Assembly (NCBI RefSeq): GCF_028649455.1
Contig: NZ_JAQSIO010000006.1
Span: forward strand, 62,001 to 126,000
DNA length: 64,000 nt
Source: Curvibacter microcysteis
GTDB taxonomy: Bacteria; Pseudomonadota; Gammaproteobacteria; Burkholderiales; Burkholderiaceae_C
Direction of reading: 5' to 3'
Shown here: positions 12,098-20,168 of the stretch, piece by piece
How positions within the stretch are numbered: the first letter of the stretch is position 1
Layout of the letters: the number at the start of each line of letters is the position of its first letter
Notes under the pieces: model-generated
Seen by the model: only the letters and a program-made list of their open reading frames with translations
The model's database searches: none
What the model was told of the DNA's origin: nothing
Program-made: the position numbers and the translations under genes

Positions 12098-12111
12098 TTG
12101 ATCAAGATCAA
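12098..12111. promoter_or_regulatory. FNR/ANR box upstream of diguanylate cyclase gene
   Basis: The 14 bases TTGATCAAGATCAA match the FNR/ANR consensus TTGAT-N4-ATCAA without mismatch. The centre lies about 106 bases before the chosen ATG of the GGDEF gene. If it acts as a class II activator site (-41.5), transcription would start near 12146, about 65 bases upstream of that ATG. Site by inspection; regulation is inferred. Confidence 0.65.
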
Positions 12112-12210
12112 CGCTGAACGCGGCCCCAGAGGGACAATTTAGACATGCCTTCGGGTGGGCCCGGCACCTGTCAGGGGCCGCAGACCTGGAGGTCTGAAAG
12201 TGTGGCTTCC

Positions 12211-13380
12211 ATGTTGTCTCTCTTGGACCGTCAAACCCTGGCGGTCGTCGTGGCCTGTGTCTCCCTGGTCACTTGGGTGGTGATGCTCACCATTTGGTTC
12301 ATCAACCGAGAGATTAAGGGTCTGCGTTGGTGGATGGGGGCCTCGCTCACGTCGGTGTTGGGCTTCTTGACCCTGCCCCTGGCGCAACTCTTTGGCGGGT
12401 CCTTCAGCACGGCTTTGGTGCTCAACCACGCGGCCAGCCTGATCAGCCTGAGCCTCATGTTGCAAGGCAGCCTGGCCTTCTGCGGCTGTGCCTGGGCCCG
12501 GTCAGGTGCCAAGCTGTTGCCTAGCCTGTGGGTGCTGGCGGTGGTGCTGGCCTGGGGCAACCGCGACCACGCGATTCGCCGCTACCTCATGCACGACGCG
12601 GCGGCGGTGGCTTTGTTGTTGGGCACGGCTTTCACCTTGAGCTGGCGCAGCCGTCCCCAGGCGCGGGCGGCGCAGCGCCTGGCCGCTGCTTTCGCGGGCT
12701 TGATGGCCCTGGCCTTGGCCAGCCGCTGGGGGCTGGCCTGGCAAGCCCAAGACGACCTGGCGATACAGAACCACCCCATTCAGGGCGTGCTGCACCTGGT
12801 CATCGTGATCTTCACCATGGGCTGGACCTACAGCGTCAGCTTGGCCTGCTACCAGCTGGCCCAGGCCCAGGTGTTGAACCTGGCGCGCGAGGATGCGCTC
12901 ACGGGCTTGCCCAACCGCCGTTATTTTGACGAGATGCTGGACCGCGAGGTCTGGCGCGCCGAGCGCAGCGGCACCCCGTTTGCGCTGGTCATGGCCGACA
13001 TCAACGGCTTCAAACAGGTCAACGACCAGCTGGGCCATGCGGCCGGTGACGCCTTGCTGATCGAGGTCGGACGTCGCTTGCAGGCCTTTGCCCGGGGCGG
13101 TGACTTTGTGGCCCGCCTGGGGGGCGATGAGTTCATCGTGCTCTTGCATGACGTGGCCTCGGTGGGCCTGGCCGAGCAGGCGGTGGCCCGCTTGCGTGCG
13201 GCCCTGGATGGACCCATGCCTTGGGCGGGGCGTGCCGTGCCGATTGAGTTGAGCCTGGGTTCGGCCCGTTGGCCCGAGGACGGGCAACAACCGGGCCAGT
13301 TGGTGCAGCAGGCGGACCAGCGCATGTACGCCGAGAAGGCGCAACTCAAGGCCCAGCGCGGGCTGCGCCCGGCGGCTTGA
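12211..13380 (+). CDS. Membrane-bound diguanylate cyclase (GGDEF)
   Basis: Makes c-di-GMP from two GTP. The 389 residues split into an N-terminal membrane region of about six helices (residues 1-215; first helix LAVVVACVSLVTWVVMLTIWF) and a C-terminal GGDEF domain beginning ALTGLPNRRYFDEML. The active site RLGGDEFIVLL is intact. RGGD sits five residues before it and fits the RxxD feedback-inhibition site. The start MLSLLDRQT is preferred; an earlier in-frame Met at 12145 would put a Gly/Pro-rich stretch in front of the first helix. A perfect FNR-type box upstream suggests oxygen-linked expression. No EAL domain and no named sensor domain were recognised. Confidence 0.9.
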   Translation: MLSLLDRQTLAVVVACVSLVTWVVMLTIWFINREIKGLRWWMGASLTSVLGFLTLPLAQLFGGSFSTALVLNHAASLISLSLMLQGSLAFCGCAWARSGAKLLPSLWVLAVVLAWGNRDHAIRRYLMHDAAAVALLLGTAFTLSWRSRPQARAAQRLAAAFAGLMALALASRWGLAWQAQDDLAIQNHPIQGVLHLVIVIFTMGWTYSVSLACYQLAQAQVLNLAREDALTGLPNRRYFDEMLDREVWRAERSGTPFALVMADINGFKQVNDQLGHAAGDALLIEVGRRLQAFARGGDFVARLGGDEFIVLLHDVASVGLAEQAVARLRAALDGPMPWAGRAVPIELSLGSARWPEDGQQPGQLVQQADQRMYAEKAQLKAQRGLRPAA

Positions 13381-13422
13381 AGGATTTGGCGGGAGGCGCT
13401 TGGGGGCGCGCGCCGTCCTGCC

Positions 13423-13650
13423 TCAGGGCCGGCGCCGTGCCGCCGCGCGCAAGGGCGTGAGCAGCTCGCCCAAGCCGTTGTGGTCGATCTCGCGCATCAA
13501 GGCCAGCAATTGGCCCAATTCGCCCTTCGGAAAGCCCTCACGCGCCAACCAATGCAGGTAGTTGGCGGGCAGGTCGGCAATCACCGTGCCCTTGTGCTTG
13601 CCAAAGGGCATCTCCAGCGTGACCAGGCGCTGCAGGTCTTCGGGTTTCAT
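13423..13650 (-). CDS. DUF3820 family protein
   Basis: A 75-residue protein of the DUF3820 family, function unknown. The family core is clear: MPFGKHKGTVIADLPANYLHWLAREGFPKGELGQLLALM. In other bacteria the domain is small and stand-alone, as here. The start ATG overlaps the stop of the SUI1-like gene in ATGA, so it is translated after that gene. A longer open frame upstream is out of register with real protein. Confidence 0.82.
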   Translation of the reverse strand: MKPEDLQRLVTLEMPFGKHKGTVIADLPANYLHWLAREGFPKGELGQLLALMREIDHNGLGELLTPLRAAARRRP

Positions 13651-14036
13651 CCACCGGCCTGTTTGGCGGCGTAGCCTTGTTTCAGCAAGGCGGCCAGCAC
13701 GGTCTCGCGGTGGTCGCCTTGCACTTCGATCACACCGTCCTTGACCGTGCCGCCTGAGCCGCAAGTGGCTTTGAGCTGTTTGCCCAGGGCATCGAGCGCG
13801 GCCTCATCCAGCGGCAGGCCCTTGACCAGGGTGACGCCTTTGCCGCGCCGGCCCTTGGTCTCCAGCCACACCCGCACCGGGGCGCTGCGCAAGGCCTTGG
13901 CCTGGGCCAGGGCGGCGCAGCGGCAGGCGTCCAGCGCTTCGCCGCAGCCGGGGCAGGAGCGTTCGCTGGCCGCCACGGTGCGCAGGCCCGCCAGTTGGGC
14001 CATCTGGGCCAGGTCGGCCAGTCCGTTCTTCTTCAT
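13647..14036 (-). CDS. yciH: SUI1/eIF1-like translation factor (YciH)
   Basis: A 129-residue member of the SUI1 family, homologous to eukaryotic eIF1; bacterial YciH has been linked to start-site fidelity or translation repression under stress. Seen: an N-terminal Cys cluster CPGCGEALDACRC and the SUI1 core RGKGVTLVKGLPLDEAALDALGKQLKATCGSGGTVKDGVIEVQGDHRETV. The length suits the family plus a short zinc-ribbon-like head. It is followed by the DUF3820 gene through an ATGA overlap. The SlyD-like gene lies just upstream on the same strand (23 bases), so the three may be one unit. Confidence 0.9.
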   Translation of the reverse strand: MKKNGLADLAQMAQLAGLRTVAASERSCPGCGEALDACRCAALAQAKALRSAPVRVWLETKGRRGKGVTLVKGLPLDEAALDALGKQLKATCGSGGTVKDGVIEVQGDHRETVLAALLKQGYAAKQAGG

Positions 14037-14059
14037 GCTCGCGGGCGCCGTGCGCGCTC

Positions 14060-14536
14060 TCAGTGTTGGTGGCCGTGTTCGCCGTGCACGTGGCGGTGGG
14101 CGATCTCTTCTTCACTGGCGGCGCGCACGCCGGTCACATGCAGGCTGAACTGCAGGTCCAGACCGGCCAGCGGGTGGTTGCCGTCCAGGTGGACTTCGGG
14201 GCCCTTGATCTTCATGACGGTGTAGATCTGTGGTTCGCCCTGGTCGTTGCGGCCTTCGAGCTGGCCGCCAACCTTCACGCCGGGCGGGAACTCGCTCTTG
14301 GGGATCACACGCACCAGGCTTTCGTCGCGCACGCCAAAGGCGTCGGCGGCGGCCAGGTTCAGTTGCACCTTGTGGCCGGCTTCCTGGCCTTGCAGGGCTT
14401 CTTCGATCTTGGGCAGGGTGTTGTCGTAGCCGCCATGCAGGTAGACCATGGGCTCTTTGCTTTGCTCGATCAGCTTGCCCTGGGCATTGGCCACTTTGAA
14501 TTGCAGGGTGACGACGGTGTCTTTGTCGATTTTCAT
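14060..14536 (-). CDS. FKBP-type peptidyl-prolyl isomerase, SlyD-like
   Basis: Cis-trans prolyl isomerase/chaperone of the SlyD type, 158 residues. Seen: VTLQFKVANAQGKLIEQSKEPMVYLHGG at the start, the inserted flap around KVQLNLAAADAFGVRDESLVRVIP, and DGNHPLAGLDLQFSLHVTGVRAASEEE at the end of the core. The C-terminus HRHVHGEHGHQH is His-rich, as in metal-binding SlyD. The start MKIDKDTVV is preferred; an in-frame Met five codons earlier (MKGRP) is the alternative. The gene precedes yciH on the same strand. Confidence 0.88.
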   Translation of the reverse strand: MKIDKDTVVTLQFKVANAQGKLIEQSKEPMVYLHGGYDNTLPKIEEALQGQEAGHKVQLNLAAADAFGVRDESLVRVIPKSEFPPGVKVGGQLEGRNDQGEPQIYTVMKIKGPEVHLDGNHPLAGLDLQFSLHVTGVRAASEEEIAHRHVHGEHGHQH

Positions 14537-14606
14537 GGGGCGGCCTTTCATGCGCGGGAAATGAGGGCCGCATTGTCGCGCACTGCGGCCGCCCCTGCCG
14601 GGGCGA

Positions 14607-15776
14607 TCAGGGTGGGCTCACGGTGCGCCGGGGCAGGCGCCGGGTTTCGCCCAGGGCCATGACACCAAAATCGGCCTCGCTCAGGCCCCGGGTCTGGCGC
14701 GCCTGGGCCAGGTCCAATGGCGGCTGGTCCAGCGCCTCGTCGCTCAGCAAGAAAGTGCCCCAGTGCACGCCCACGCTGCGCTTGGCGCCAAGGTCCAGGT
14801 GCACTTGCACGGCTTCATCAGGGTCCACGTGCTGCTCTTTCATGAACCAGCGCGGCGCGTAGGCGCCGATGGCGATCAAGGCCAGGTCAAAGCCGCCGCC
14901 CTGGGCCGGCACTTGGCGCGCGGCATAGCGCTCCCGGGTGGCCTTGAAATCGGCGCTGTAGCCGGTGTCCCCACTGAAGTACCAGTGGAAGTCCGGCCCC
15001 AGCACGGTCCAGCCGCCCCACAGCGAGTGGTTGTGGTCGCTCACGCCGCGCGCCGACCAGTGCTGCACGGGCGTGAGCGCAAAGTCCACGCCGGCCACGC
15101 GGCGCTCCTGCCACCAGTCCAGCTCTTCCACGCGTTCGATGCCTTGGTCCTGCATCCAGGCCTTCAGGCCCAGCGGCACCAGGAACAGGGGCGAGCCACC
15201 GGCCTGCGCCGCCAGGGCTTGCACGCTGGCGCGGTCGAGGTGGTCGTAGTGGTTGTGCGAGATCAGCACCACGTCGATGGGGGGCAGCTGGTCCAGCGTC
15301 AGGCCGGGTGGCTGCTGGCGCTGGGGGCCGATCCACTGCACCATGAAGGCCCGCTGCGAGAACATGGGGTCGGTCAGCACGTTCAGGCCGCTGGCCTGCA
15401 CCAGGGTGCTGGCGTGGCCGATCCAGGTCAGCGCGGGCTGCATCTGGGCGCCGGCGCGCGCGTTGGCCTGCAGGAAGGCCAGGTCCGGTGCCTGCTGGGG
15501 CGTGGCCTGGCGCGCCGCCACGGGCAGGCCGTCGCGCCACTTCTCCCACTGCCAGCGCAGCAAGTCACCGAGCGGCTTTTCCACCTGCACGCCACTGGGG
15601 TTGTGAAAACCCTTGGCGTTGCGGTGCGGGCTGTTGGCACTGGGGTCGCTGGCGGGGGGGCTGCTGCAGCCGGCCATCAGGCCCGCCAGGGCCACTGTGA
15701 GGGCCAGGCGCAGGGGACCAGGGCGGGCAAGGCGCGCGCGGCGCCCGACGTCGGAGTGGTTTGGCATGGGCCGCAT
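14607..15776 (-). CDS. MBL-fold metallohydrolase, predicted lipoprotein
   Basis: A 389-residue metallo-beta-lactamase-fold protein of the UlaG/NAPE-PLD-like branch. A basic, hydrophobic N-terminus ends in a lipobox LMAGC near residue 36, so the mature protein is probably lipid-anchored. Metal motif: VVLISHNHYDHLDRASV (HxHxDH). Further family pieces are WIGHASTLVQASGLNVLTDPMFSQRA, WYFSGDTGYSADF and VGVHWGTFLLSDE. Members act on phospholipid-like or lactone substrates; the substrate here is unknown. The start could be this ATG or the next Met three codons on (15767); neither has a clear ribosome site. It is divergent from the methyltransferase gene. Confidence 0.85.
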   Translation of the reverse strand: MRPMPNHSDVGRRARLARPGPLRLALTVALAGLMAGCSSPPASDPSANSPHRNAKGFHNPSGVQVEKPLGDLLRWQWEKWRDGLPVAARQATPQQAPDLAFLQANARAGAQMQPALTWIGHASTLVQASGLNVLTDPMFSQRAFMVQWIGPQRQQPPGLTLDQLPPIDVVLISHNHYDHLDRASVQALAAQAGGSPLFLVPLGLKAWMQDQGIERVEELDWWQERRVAGVDFALTPVQHWSARGVSDHNHSLWGGWTVLGPDFHWYFSGDTGYSADFKATRERYAARQVPAQGGGFDLALIAIGAYAPRWFMKEQHVDPDEAVQVHLDLGAKRSVGVHWGTFLLSDEALDQPPLDLAQARQTRGLSEADFGVMALGETRRLPRRTVSPP

Positions 15777-15873
15777 TGTGGCGCGCGGCCAGCCTGCCGG
15801 GGGCGACGCGCATAATGGCCCTCTTCTTTATGTCCCCCTGCCCTGGTCACGCAAGCCGACCGGGCTACCGACG

Positions 15874-16602
15874 ATGCCCGGCTACCACACCAAGCAAGAG
15901 AGCATCGCCGTCGCGGGCGCTGACCACCTCCTGATCCGATCCCTGCTCGACCGCCAGCAGTTTGCCGACCCGTTGGGCGAGGCTGAGCGCCTGGGCATTT
16001 CATCCGCTTCCTGGCCCTTGTTTGGCCTGCTGTGGCCTTCGGGTGCACAGCTGGCCGCGCGCATGGCCAGCCGCACCCTGTGCCAGGGCGAGCGCATCCT
16101 GGAGATTGGCTGCGGCCTGGCCTTGGCCAGCCTGGTCACGCACCGGCGCGGCTCGGACGTCACGGCCAGCGACTGCCACCCGCTGACGGCGGCCTTTTTG
16201 CTGGAGAACCTGCGCTTGAACGAACTGCCGCCGCTCAAGTACCTGCATGGCCACTGGGGCGCCCCCGAGGCCTTGGTGGGCGACCCGGTGCGGGCCTGCG
16301 TCACGGGCTTGTTTGACCTCATCATCGGCAGCGACCTGCTGTACGAGCGCGATGCCCATGCCGACCTGGCCGGCTTCATTGGCCTGCATGCCTCCGACCA
16401 GTCCCAGGTCTGGATCGTTGATCCCGACCGTGGCAACCGGCCCGCTTTTCACCGCCAGATGGCGGCGCAGGGCTTTCGCCTGCACGAAGAGCGCCTGGAC
16501 CAGCTTGCCACCGCCCACACCCTGGCCTACAAGGGCCGCTTGCTGAGCTACCAGCGCGGGGATTTGGGCGGGGCACCGCCCCAGCCTGTCGCCCTGGCCT
16601 GA
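15874..16602 (+). CDS. Class I SAM-dependent methyltransferase (METTL/KMT-like)
   Basis: A 242-residue Rossmann-fold methyltransferase. The AdoMet loop ILEIGCGLALASLVTHRRG lies near residue 75, the acidic strand-2 residue is in VTASDCHPLTAAFLLENL, and the post-strand-4 motif IIGSDLLYERD resembles the D-[LV]-x-Y signature of the METTL21/Methyltransf_16 protein-lysine methyltransferases. The substrate cannot be read from the sequence. The frame is open for another 260 bases upstream, across the divergent MBL gene; the start MPGYHTKQES is chosen because conservation-like sequence begins there. No partner gene is adjacent on this strand. Confidence 0.8.
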   Translation: MPGYHTKQESIAVAGADHLLIRSLLDRQQFADPLGEAERLGISSASWPLFGLLWPSGAQLAARMASRTLCQGERILEIGCGLALASLVTHRRGSDVTASDCHPLTAAFLLENLRLNELPPLKYLHGHWGAPEALVGDPVRACVTGLFDLIIGSDLLYERDAHADLAGFIGLHASDQSQVWIVDPDRGNRPAFHRQMAAQGFRLHEERLDQLATAHTLAYKGRLLSYQRGDLGGAPPQPVALA

Positions 16603-16618
16603 GGGCCCGGCGCGGGTT

Positions 16619-17602
16619 TTATTCGGCGCTGGCGCCAGAGGCCTTCACGGCCCGGCCCCATTGGACGATTTCGCTGGCCACAAAGCGGTCGAACTCGGGC
16701 CCGGTGGTGGGGCTGGGTTCGGAGCCGCGCTCGCGGATGAAGTGGGCCAAACGATCCGACTTGAGCGCACCCACCACCTCGGTGTTGAGGCGCTGCAGCA
16801 CCTCGGGCGGCGTGCCGCGTGGCGCCATCAGGCCCAGCCAGCCCACGGCTTCAAAGTCTTTCAGGCCTGGCACCCCGCTTTCGCGCACGGTGGGCACCTC
16901 GGGCAGCTGCGAGGACCGCGTGGCCGAGGTCACGGCCAGTGGCACCGCTTTGTGCGCCTGCACATGGGGCAGGGCCGCCGTGACCGAGTCCACCATCAAG
17001 GGGATCTGCGCCCCCAGAAAATCGGCCTGGGCCGGCCCGCTGCCTCGGTAGGGGATGTGGGTGATGAACAGGCCGGCCTGCGCCTTGAGCATCTCGCCCG
17101 ACAGGTGCTGGGTGCCCCCGATGCCGGCGCTGGCGTAACTCAAGCGGCCCGGCGCGGCCTTGGCTTGCTGCACCAGTTGGCGCAGGTTGGTGATGCCCGA
17201 GGCCGGCGTGGCCAAAAAGATCAGCGGCACCTTGGCGATCAGCGAGATGCCGACCAGGTCGCGCGTGGGGTCGAAGTTGACCTTTTTGTACAGGGTCTGG
17301 TTGATGCTCATGGCGCTGCCCGCGATCAGCAAGGTGTAGCCGTCGGGGGTGGCGCGCGCCACGAATTCGCTGCCAATGTTGCTGCCGGCGCCGGCCTTGT
17401 TCTCCACCACCACGCTCTGGCCCAGCCGGGTGCTGAGTTGCTCGGCCAGGGCGCGGGCAAAGATGTCCGAGGCCTGGCCCGGTGGAAAGGGCACGACCAG
17501 CTTGATCGGGCGTTCCGTGGGCCAGGGGGCGGCTTGGGCGGTCGGGGCGAGCAGGGCACTGGCCAGCAGGGCCAGGCCAGCGCTCAGGGTGAAGCGGCGC
17601 AT
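16619..17602 (-). CDS. Bug-family tripartite tricarboxylate receptor, periplasmic
   Basis: Solute-binding protein of the TctC/Bug family, which is greatly expanded in Burkholderiales. The 327 residues are the usual length. The signal peptide is residues 1-25 ([23 protein letters not shown]). The mature protein starts [24 protein letters not shown], the family hallmark, followed by [19 protein letters not shown] and [24 protein letters not shown] good ribosome site (ggag) precedes the ATG. Membrane partners TctA/TctB are not adjacent, which is common for orphan Bug genes. The ligand is not predictable. Confidence 0.93.
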   Translation of the reverse strand: MRRFTLSAGLALLASALLAPTAQAAPWPTERPIKLVVPFPPGQASDIFARALAEQLSTRLGQSVVVENKAGAGSNIGSEFVARATPDGYTLLIAGSAMSINQTLYKKVNFDPTRDLVGISLIAKVPLIFLATPASGITNLRQLVQQAKAAPGRLSYASAGIGGTQHLSGEMLKAQAGLFITHIPYRGSGPAQADFLGAQIPLMVDSVTAALPHVQAHKAVPLAVTSATRSSQLPEVPTVRESGVPGLKDFEAVGWLGLMAPRGTPPEVLQRLNTEVVGALKSDRLAHFIRERGSEPSPTTGPEFDRFVASEIVQWGRAVKASGASAE

Positions 17603-17685
17603 GGGGTCTCCTTGTTCTCCCCCATTGTGCGGTCTGGCGGATGGCCGCTCAGGCCTGGGGCGCGGCTGGGTGTGCACCTGGGGCC

Positions 17686-19320
17686 TCAGGCCCAGGCCGC
17701 CTGCAGCAGCTCGGCGGGGTGCGGGGTGCCGGCGCTGATGCCGGTGACCGGGCCCCAGTCGGGGTCGAAGCGGCTGGCAATGAAGGCGTTGGCCGCGCGG
17801 GTGCTGGCGTGCTGCAGCATCAGGCAGGCTTGGGCGGTCAAGGCCAGGCGTTGGGTGAAGCGGCGGGCCTGGGCCTCCAGCACCTCGGGGGGCAGCATCA
17901 GTTCGCGGCGCAGGCGATGCACCTGGCTGAGCAGCTCCGGCGCTTGCGAGGCCACGGCCTGCAGCTGGTCCAGCACGCCGTGGGCCTCGTCGGGCGCGTG
18001 GGCCACGGCGCGCAACACGTCCAGGCACATCACGTTGCCTGAGCCCTCCCAGATCGAGTTGACCGGGGCTTCGCGGAACAGGCGCCCCATGGGGCCGCTC
18101 TCCACGTAGCCGTTGCCACCGAACACCTCCATGGCCTCGCCGCAAAAGCCCACGGCACGCTTGCAATTCCAGAACTTGGCCGCGGGCGTCAGCAGGCGGC
18201 GCCAGGCCAGGTCGGCGGGGTCGGAAGAACCAAAGCGGGCCGCCAGGTCCATGGCCAGCACGGTGGCGGCTTCGGACTCCAGCGCCATGTCGGCCAGCAG
18301 GGTTTGCATGGCCGCTTGCTCGGCCAGGTAGCGGCCAAAGGCGAAGCGGTTGCGCGTGTAGTGCAGGGCCTGGACCAGGCCCTGGCGCAGGTAGCCGGCG
18401 CTGGACAGGGCGCAGTCCAGCCGGGTGTAGTTGGCCATTTCAATGAGGGTGCGGATGCCGCGGCCCTCGGCGCCCACCCGCACCCCAAAAGCCGCTTTGA
18501 ATTCGACCTCGCTGCTGGCGTTGGAGCGGTTGCCCACCTTGTCCTTGAGGCGCTGGATGTGGATCGGGTTCTTGCTGCCGTCGGGGCGCCAACGCGGCAC
18601 AAAAAAGCAGGACGAGCCGTGTTCATCGGTCTTGGCCAGCACCAGGTGGCCGTCGCACATCGGGGCCGAGAAGAACCATTTGTGCCCGGTCAGCAGGTAC
18701 TCGTCGCCCCAGGGGCCGCTGCCGCTCGGCACGGCGCGGGTGGTGTTGCTGCGCACGTCGCTGCCGCCCTGTTTTTCGGTCATGCCCATGCCGATGGTGA
18801 TGGAGGTCTTTTGCGCCAGCGGCAGGTCGCGTGGGTCATGTTCCAGTGACAGCAGCTGGGGGGCCAGTTGCGCGGACAGCGCGGGGTTGAGTGCCACCAC
18901 CGGGATGCAGGCCTTGGTCATGGTGGTGGGGCAGCCCGAGCCCGATTCGATCTGGCTGTGCATGTACATGGAGGCGCCGTAAGCGCTCCAGGCCGAGGCG
19001 CGGGTGTCGCTGTAGGGCAGGTTGGCGTTGCCGTTGCGCCGGGCCATGGCCATCATCGTGTGCCAAGCGGGGTGGAACTTGACGACGTCGATGCGCTGGC
19101 CGGTGGCCGAGTGGGTGTGCAGCTCGGGCGGATACAGGTTGGCGTCTTCGGCGGCGCGCAGCGTGGCCTCGCTGCCGTACTCCGCGCCCTGGCGCAACAG
19201 TTCGGGGCGGCGCCAGTCGGCCTGACCGCGGGCCACGGCGCGCTGCAGCGCGGGGTCGCTGCTGAACAGGTTGTAGTCCTTGAGTTCCGGGACTTGGTTG
19301 TCGGGGTGTTGACCGATCAT
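17686..19320 (-). CDS. aidB: AidB-like acyl-CoA dehydrogenase
   Basis: FAD-dependent acyl-CoA-dehydrogenase-fold protein of 544 residues, close to the length of E. coli AidB, which is induced by alkylating agents and binds DNA. Shared family pieces: [16 protein letters not shown] at the start, VRFHPAWH-like [79 protein letters not shown] and [19 protein letters not shown]. The start MIGQHPDNQ is taken over an upstream Met in a low-complexity stretch. It is divergent from a TetR-family gene with 120 bases between; that regulator may control it. Whether it acts in DNA protection or fatty/branched acyl-CoA oxidation is open. Confidence 0.9.
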   Translation of the reverse strand: MIGQHPDNQVPELKDYNLFSSDPALQRAVARGQADWRRPELLRQGAEYGSEATLRAAEDANLYPPELHTHSATGQRIDVVKFHPAWHTMMAMARRNGNANLPYSDTRASAWSAYGASMYMHSQIESGSGCPTTMTKACIPVVALNPALSAQLAPQLLSLEHDPRDLPLAQKTSITIGMGMTEKQGGSDVRSNTTRAVPSGSGPWGDEYLLTGHKWFFSAPMCDGHLVLAKTDEHGSSCFFVPRWRPDGSKNPIHIQRLKDKVGNRSNASSEVEFKAAFGVRVGAEGRGIRTLIEMANYTRLDCALSSAGYLRQGLVQALHYTRNRFAFGRYLAEQAAMQTLLADMALESEAATVLAMDLAARFGSSDPADLAWRRLLTPAAKFWNCKRAVGFCGEAMEVFGGNGYVESGPMGRLFREAPVNSIWEGSGNVMCLDVLRAVAHAPDEAHGVLDQLQAVASQAPELLSQVHRLRRELMLPPEVLEAQARRFTQRLALTAQACLMLQHASTRAANAFIASRFDPDWGPVTGISAGTPHPAELLQAAWA

Positions 19321-19440
19321 GCGCTGTCTCCTGGGGCCACTTGGGTGGCTGGGGCGGTGGCGGGGCCGCGCCACAATGGCAGGCCCGGTGCTTCAAAATT
19401 CTAGGGACAGCGCCGCCCTCAGGTGTCCGGATTTGCCTGC

Positions 19441-20094
19441 ATGACCACCCACCCTGCCCTGCCCCCCGCCAAACCCCAGCGCCGCCGCCCTCGCCAGTCG
19501 CGGGCGCGCCTCACGGCCGAGGCCTTGCAGCAGGCCTTTGTTCAGCTTTTGGTCGAGCGCGACTATGAGCGCATCACCATCCGCGAGATCACCGGCCTGG
19601 CGGGCACCAGCCTGGGCAGCTTTTACGAGTACTTTGCCAGCAAGGAAGACCTGGCGCGGGTCTGCCTGCACCTGCGTTCCAAGGCCTTGCTGGGCGCCTT
19701 GCAAGCGGTGGCGCAGGCCCCTGCAGGCCGGCCGTTGGATGAGTTGGTGCAAGCGGTTCTGGTCTCGCAGTTGGCGGCTCACCAGGGCGCGGCGGCCGAG
19801 TGGGCCGCGCACTACCTGTTGGAGCGCCATCTTTCAGGCGTGGCGGCCTACCGCAAGATGTACCAGCGCTTTGTCGAGGCCTGGGAGCTGGTCTTGCAAG
19901 CCGCTGCCGACCTGCCCCAGCCGCCGCCCACGCCCCTGCCCGAGGTCGCGCGCGCTTGCCAGACCTTGCTCTACGGCCTGGTCGCCCATGCCCACCTGGG
20001 CAGCGAGCGCGCGCCCGACCTGGCGGCCTTGCAGCGCCAGGCCAGTCAGGCTTTGCGCGGCTACCTGGGCCAGGCCTTGATGCGCCCGGCCTGA
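19441..20094 (+). CDS. TetR-family transcriptional regulator
   Basis: A 217-residue one-component regulator. The N-terminal helix-turn-helix is clear: RARLTAEALQQAFVQLLVERDYERITIREITGLAGTSLGSFYEYFASKEDLARV. The C-terminal ligand-binding half is mostly helical and gives no ligand clue. The N-tail is basic and proline-rich (AKPQRRRPRQSR), as often seen in this family. Start: ATG at 19441; an in-frame GTG 18 bases upstream is possible. It is divergent from aidB, the most likely target along with its own gene. An imperfect GGACA/TGTCC pair at 19405-19428 lies in the shared promoter region but is weak evidence for an operator. Confidence 0.9.
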   Translation: MTTHPALPPAKPQRRRPRQSRARLTAEALQQAFVQLLVERDYERITIREITGLAGTSLGSFYEYFASKEDLARVCLHLRSKALLGALQAVAQAPAGRPLDELVQAVLVSQLAAHQGAAAEWAAHYLLERHLSGVAAYRKMYQRFVEAWELVLQAAADLPQPPPTPLPEVARACQTLLYGLVAHAHLGSERAPDLAALQRQASQALRGYLGQALMRPA

Positions 20095-20109
20095 GCCCAG
20101 GCGGCCGGT

Positions 20110-20126
20110 GGCCCCCTTGGGGGGCC
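20110..20126. terminator. GC-rich hairpin between convergent tetR and topB
   Basis: Stem GGCCCCC / GGGGGCC with a three-base loop, 15 bases after the tetR stop. There is no T-run on either strand, so it may only be a weak bidirectional stop. Confidence 0.35.
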
Positions 20127-20168
20127 GGACGCGACACGCCGTGCGCGACCGTTGGGGCTTCTACCGCT

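Noticed and set aside
10315-12111. 598-residue minus-strand open frame opposite the binding-protein gene
   Set aside because: Antisense shadow with repetitive Gly/Arg/Gln composition; the plus strand encodes clear proteins.
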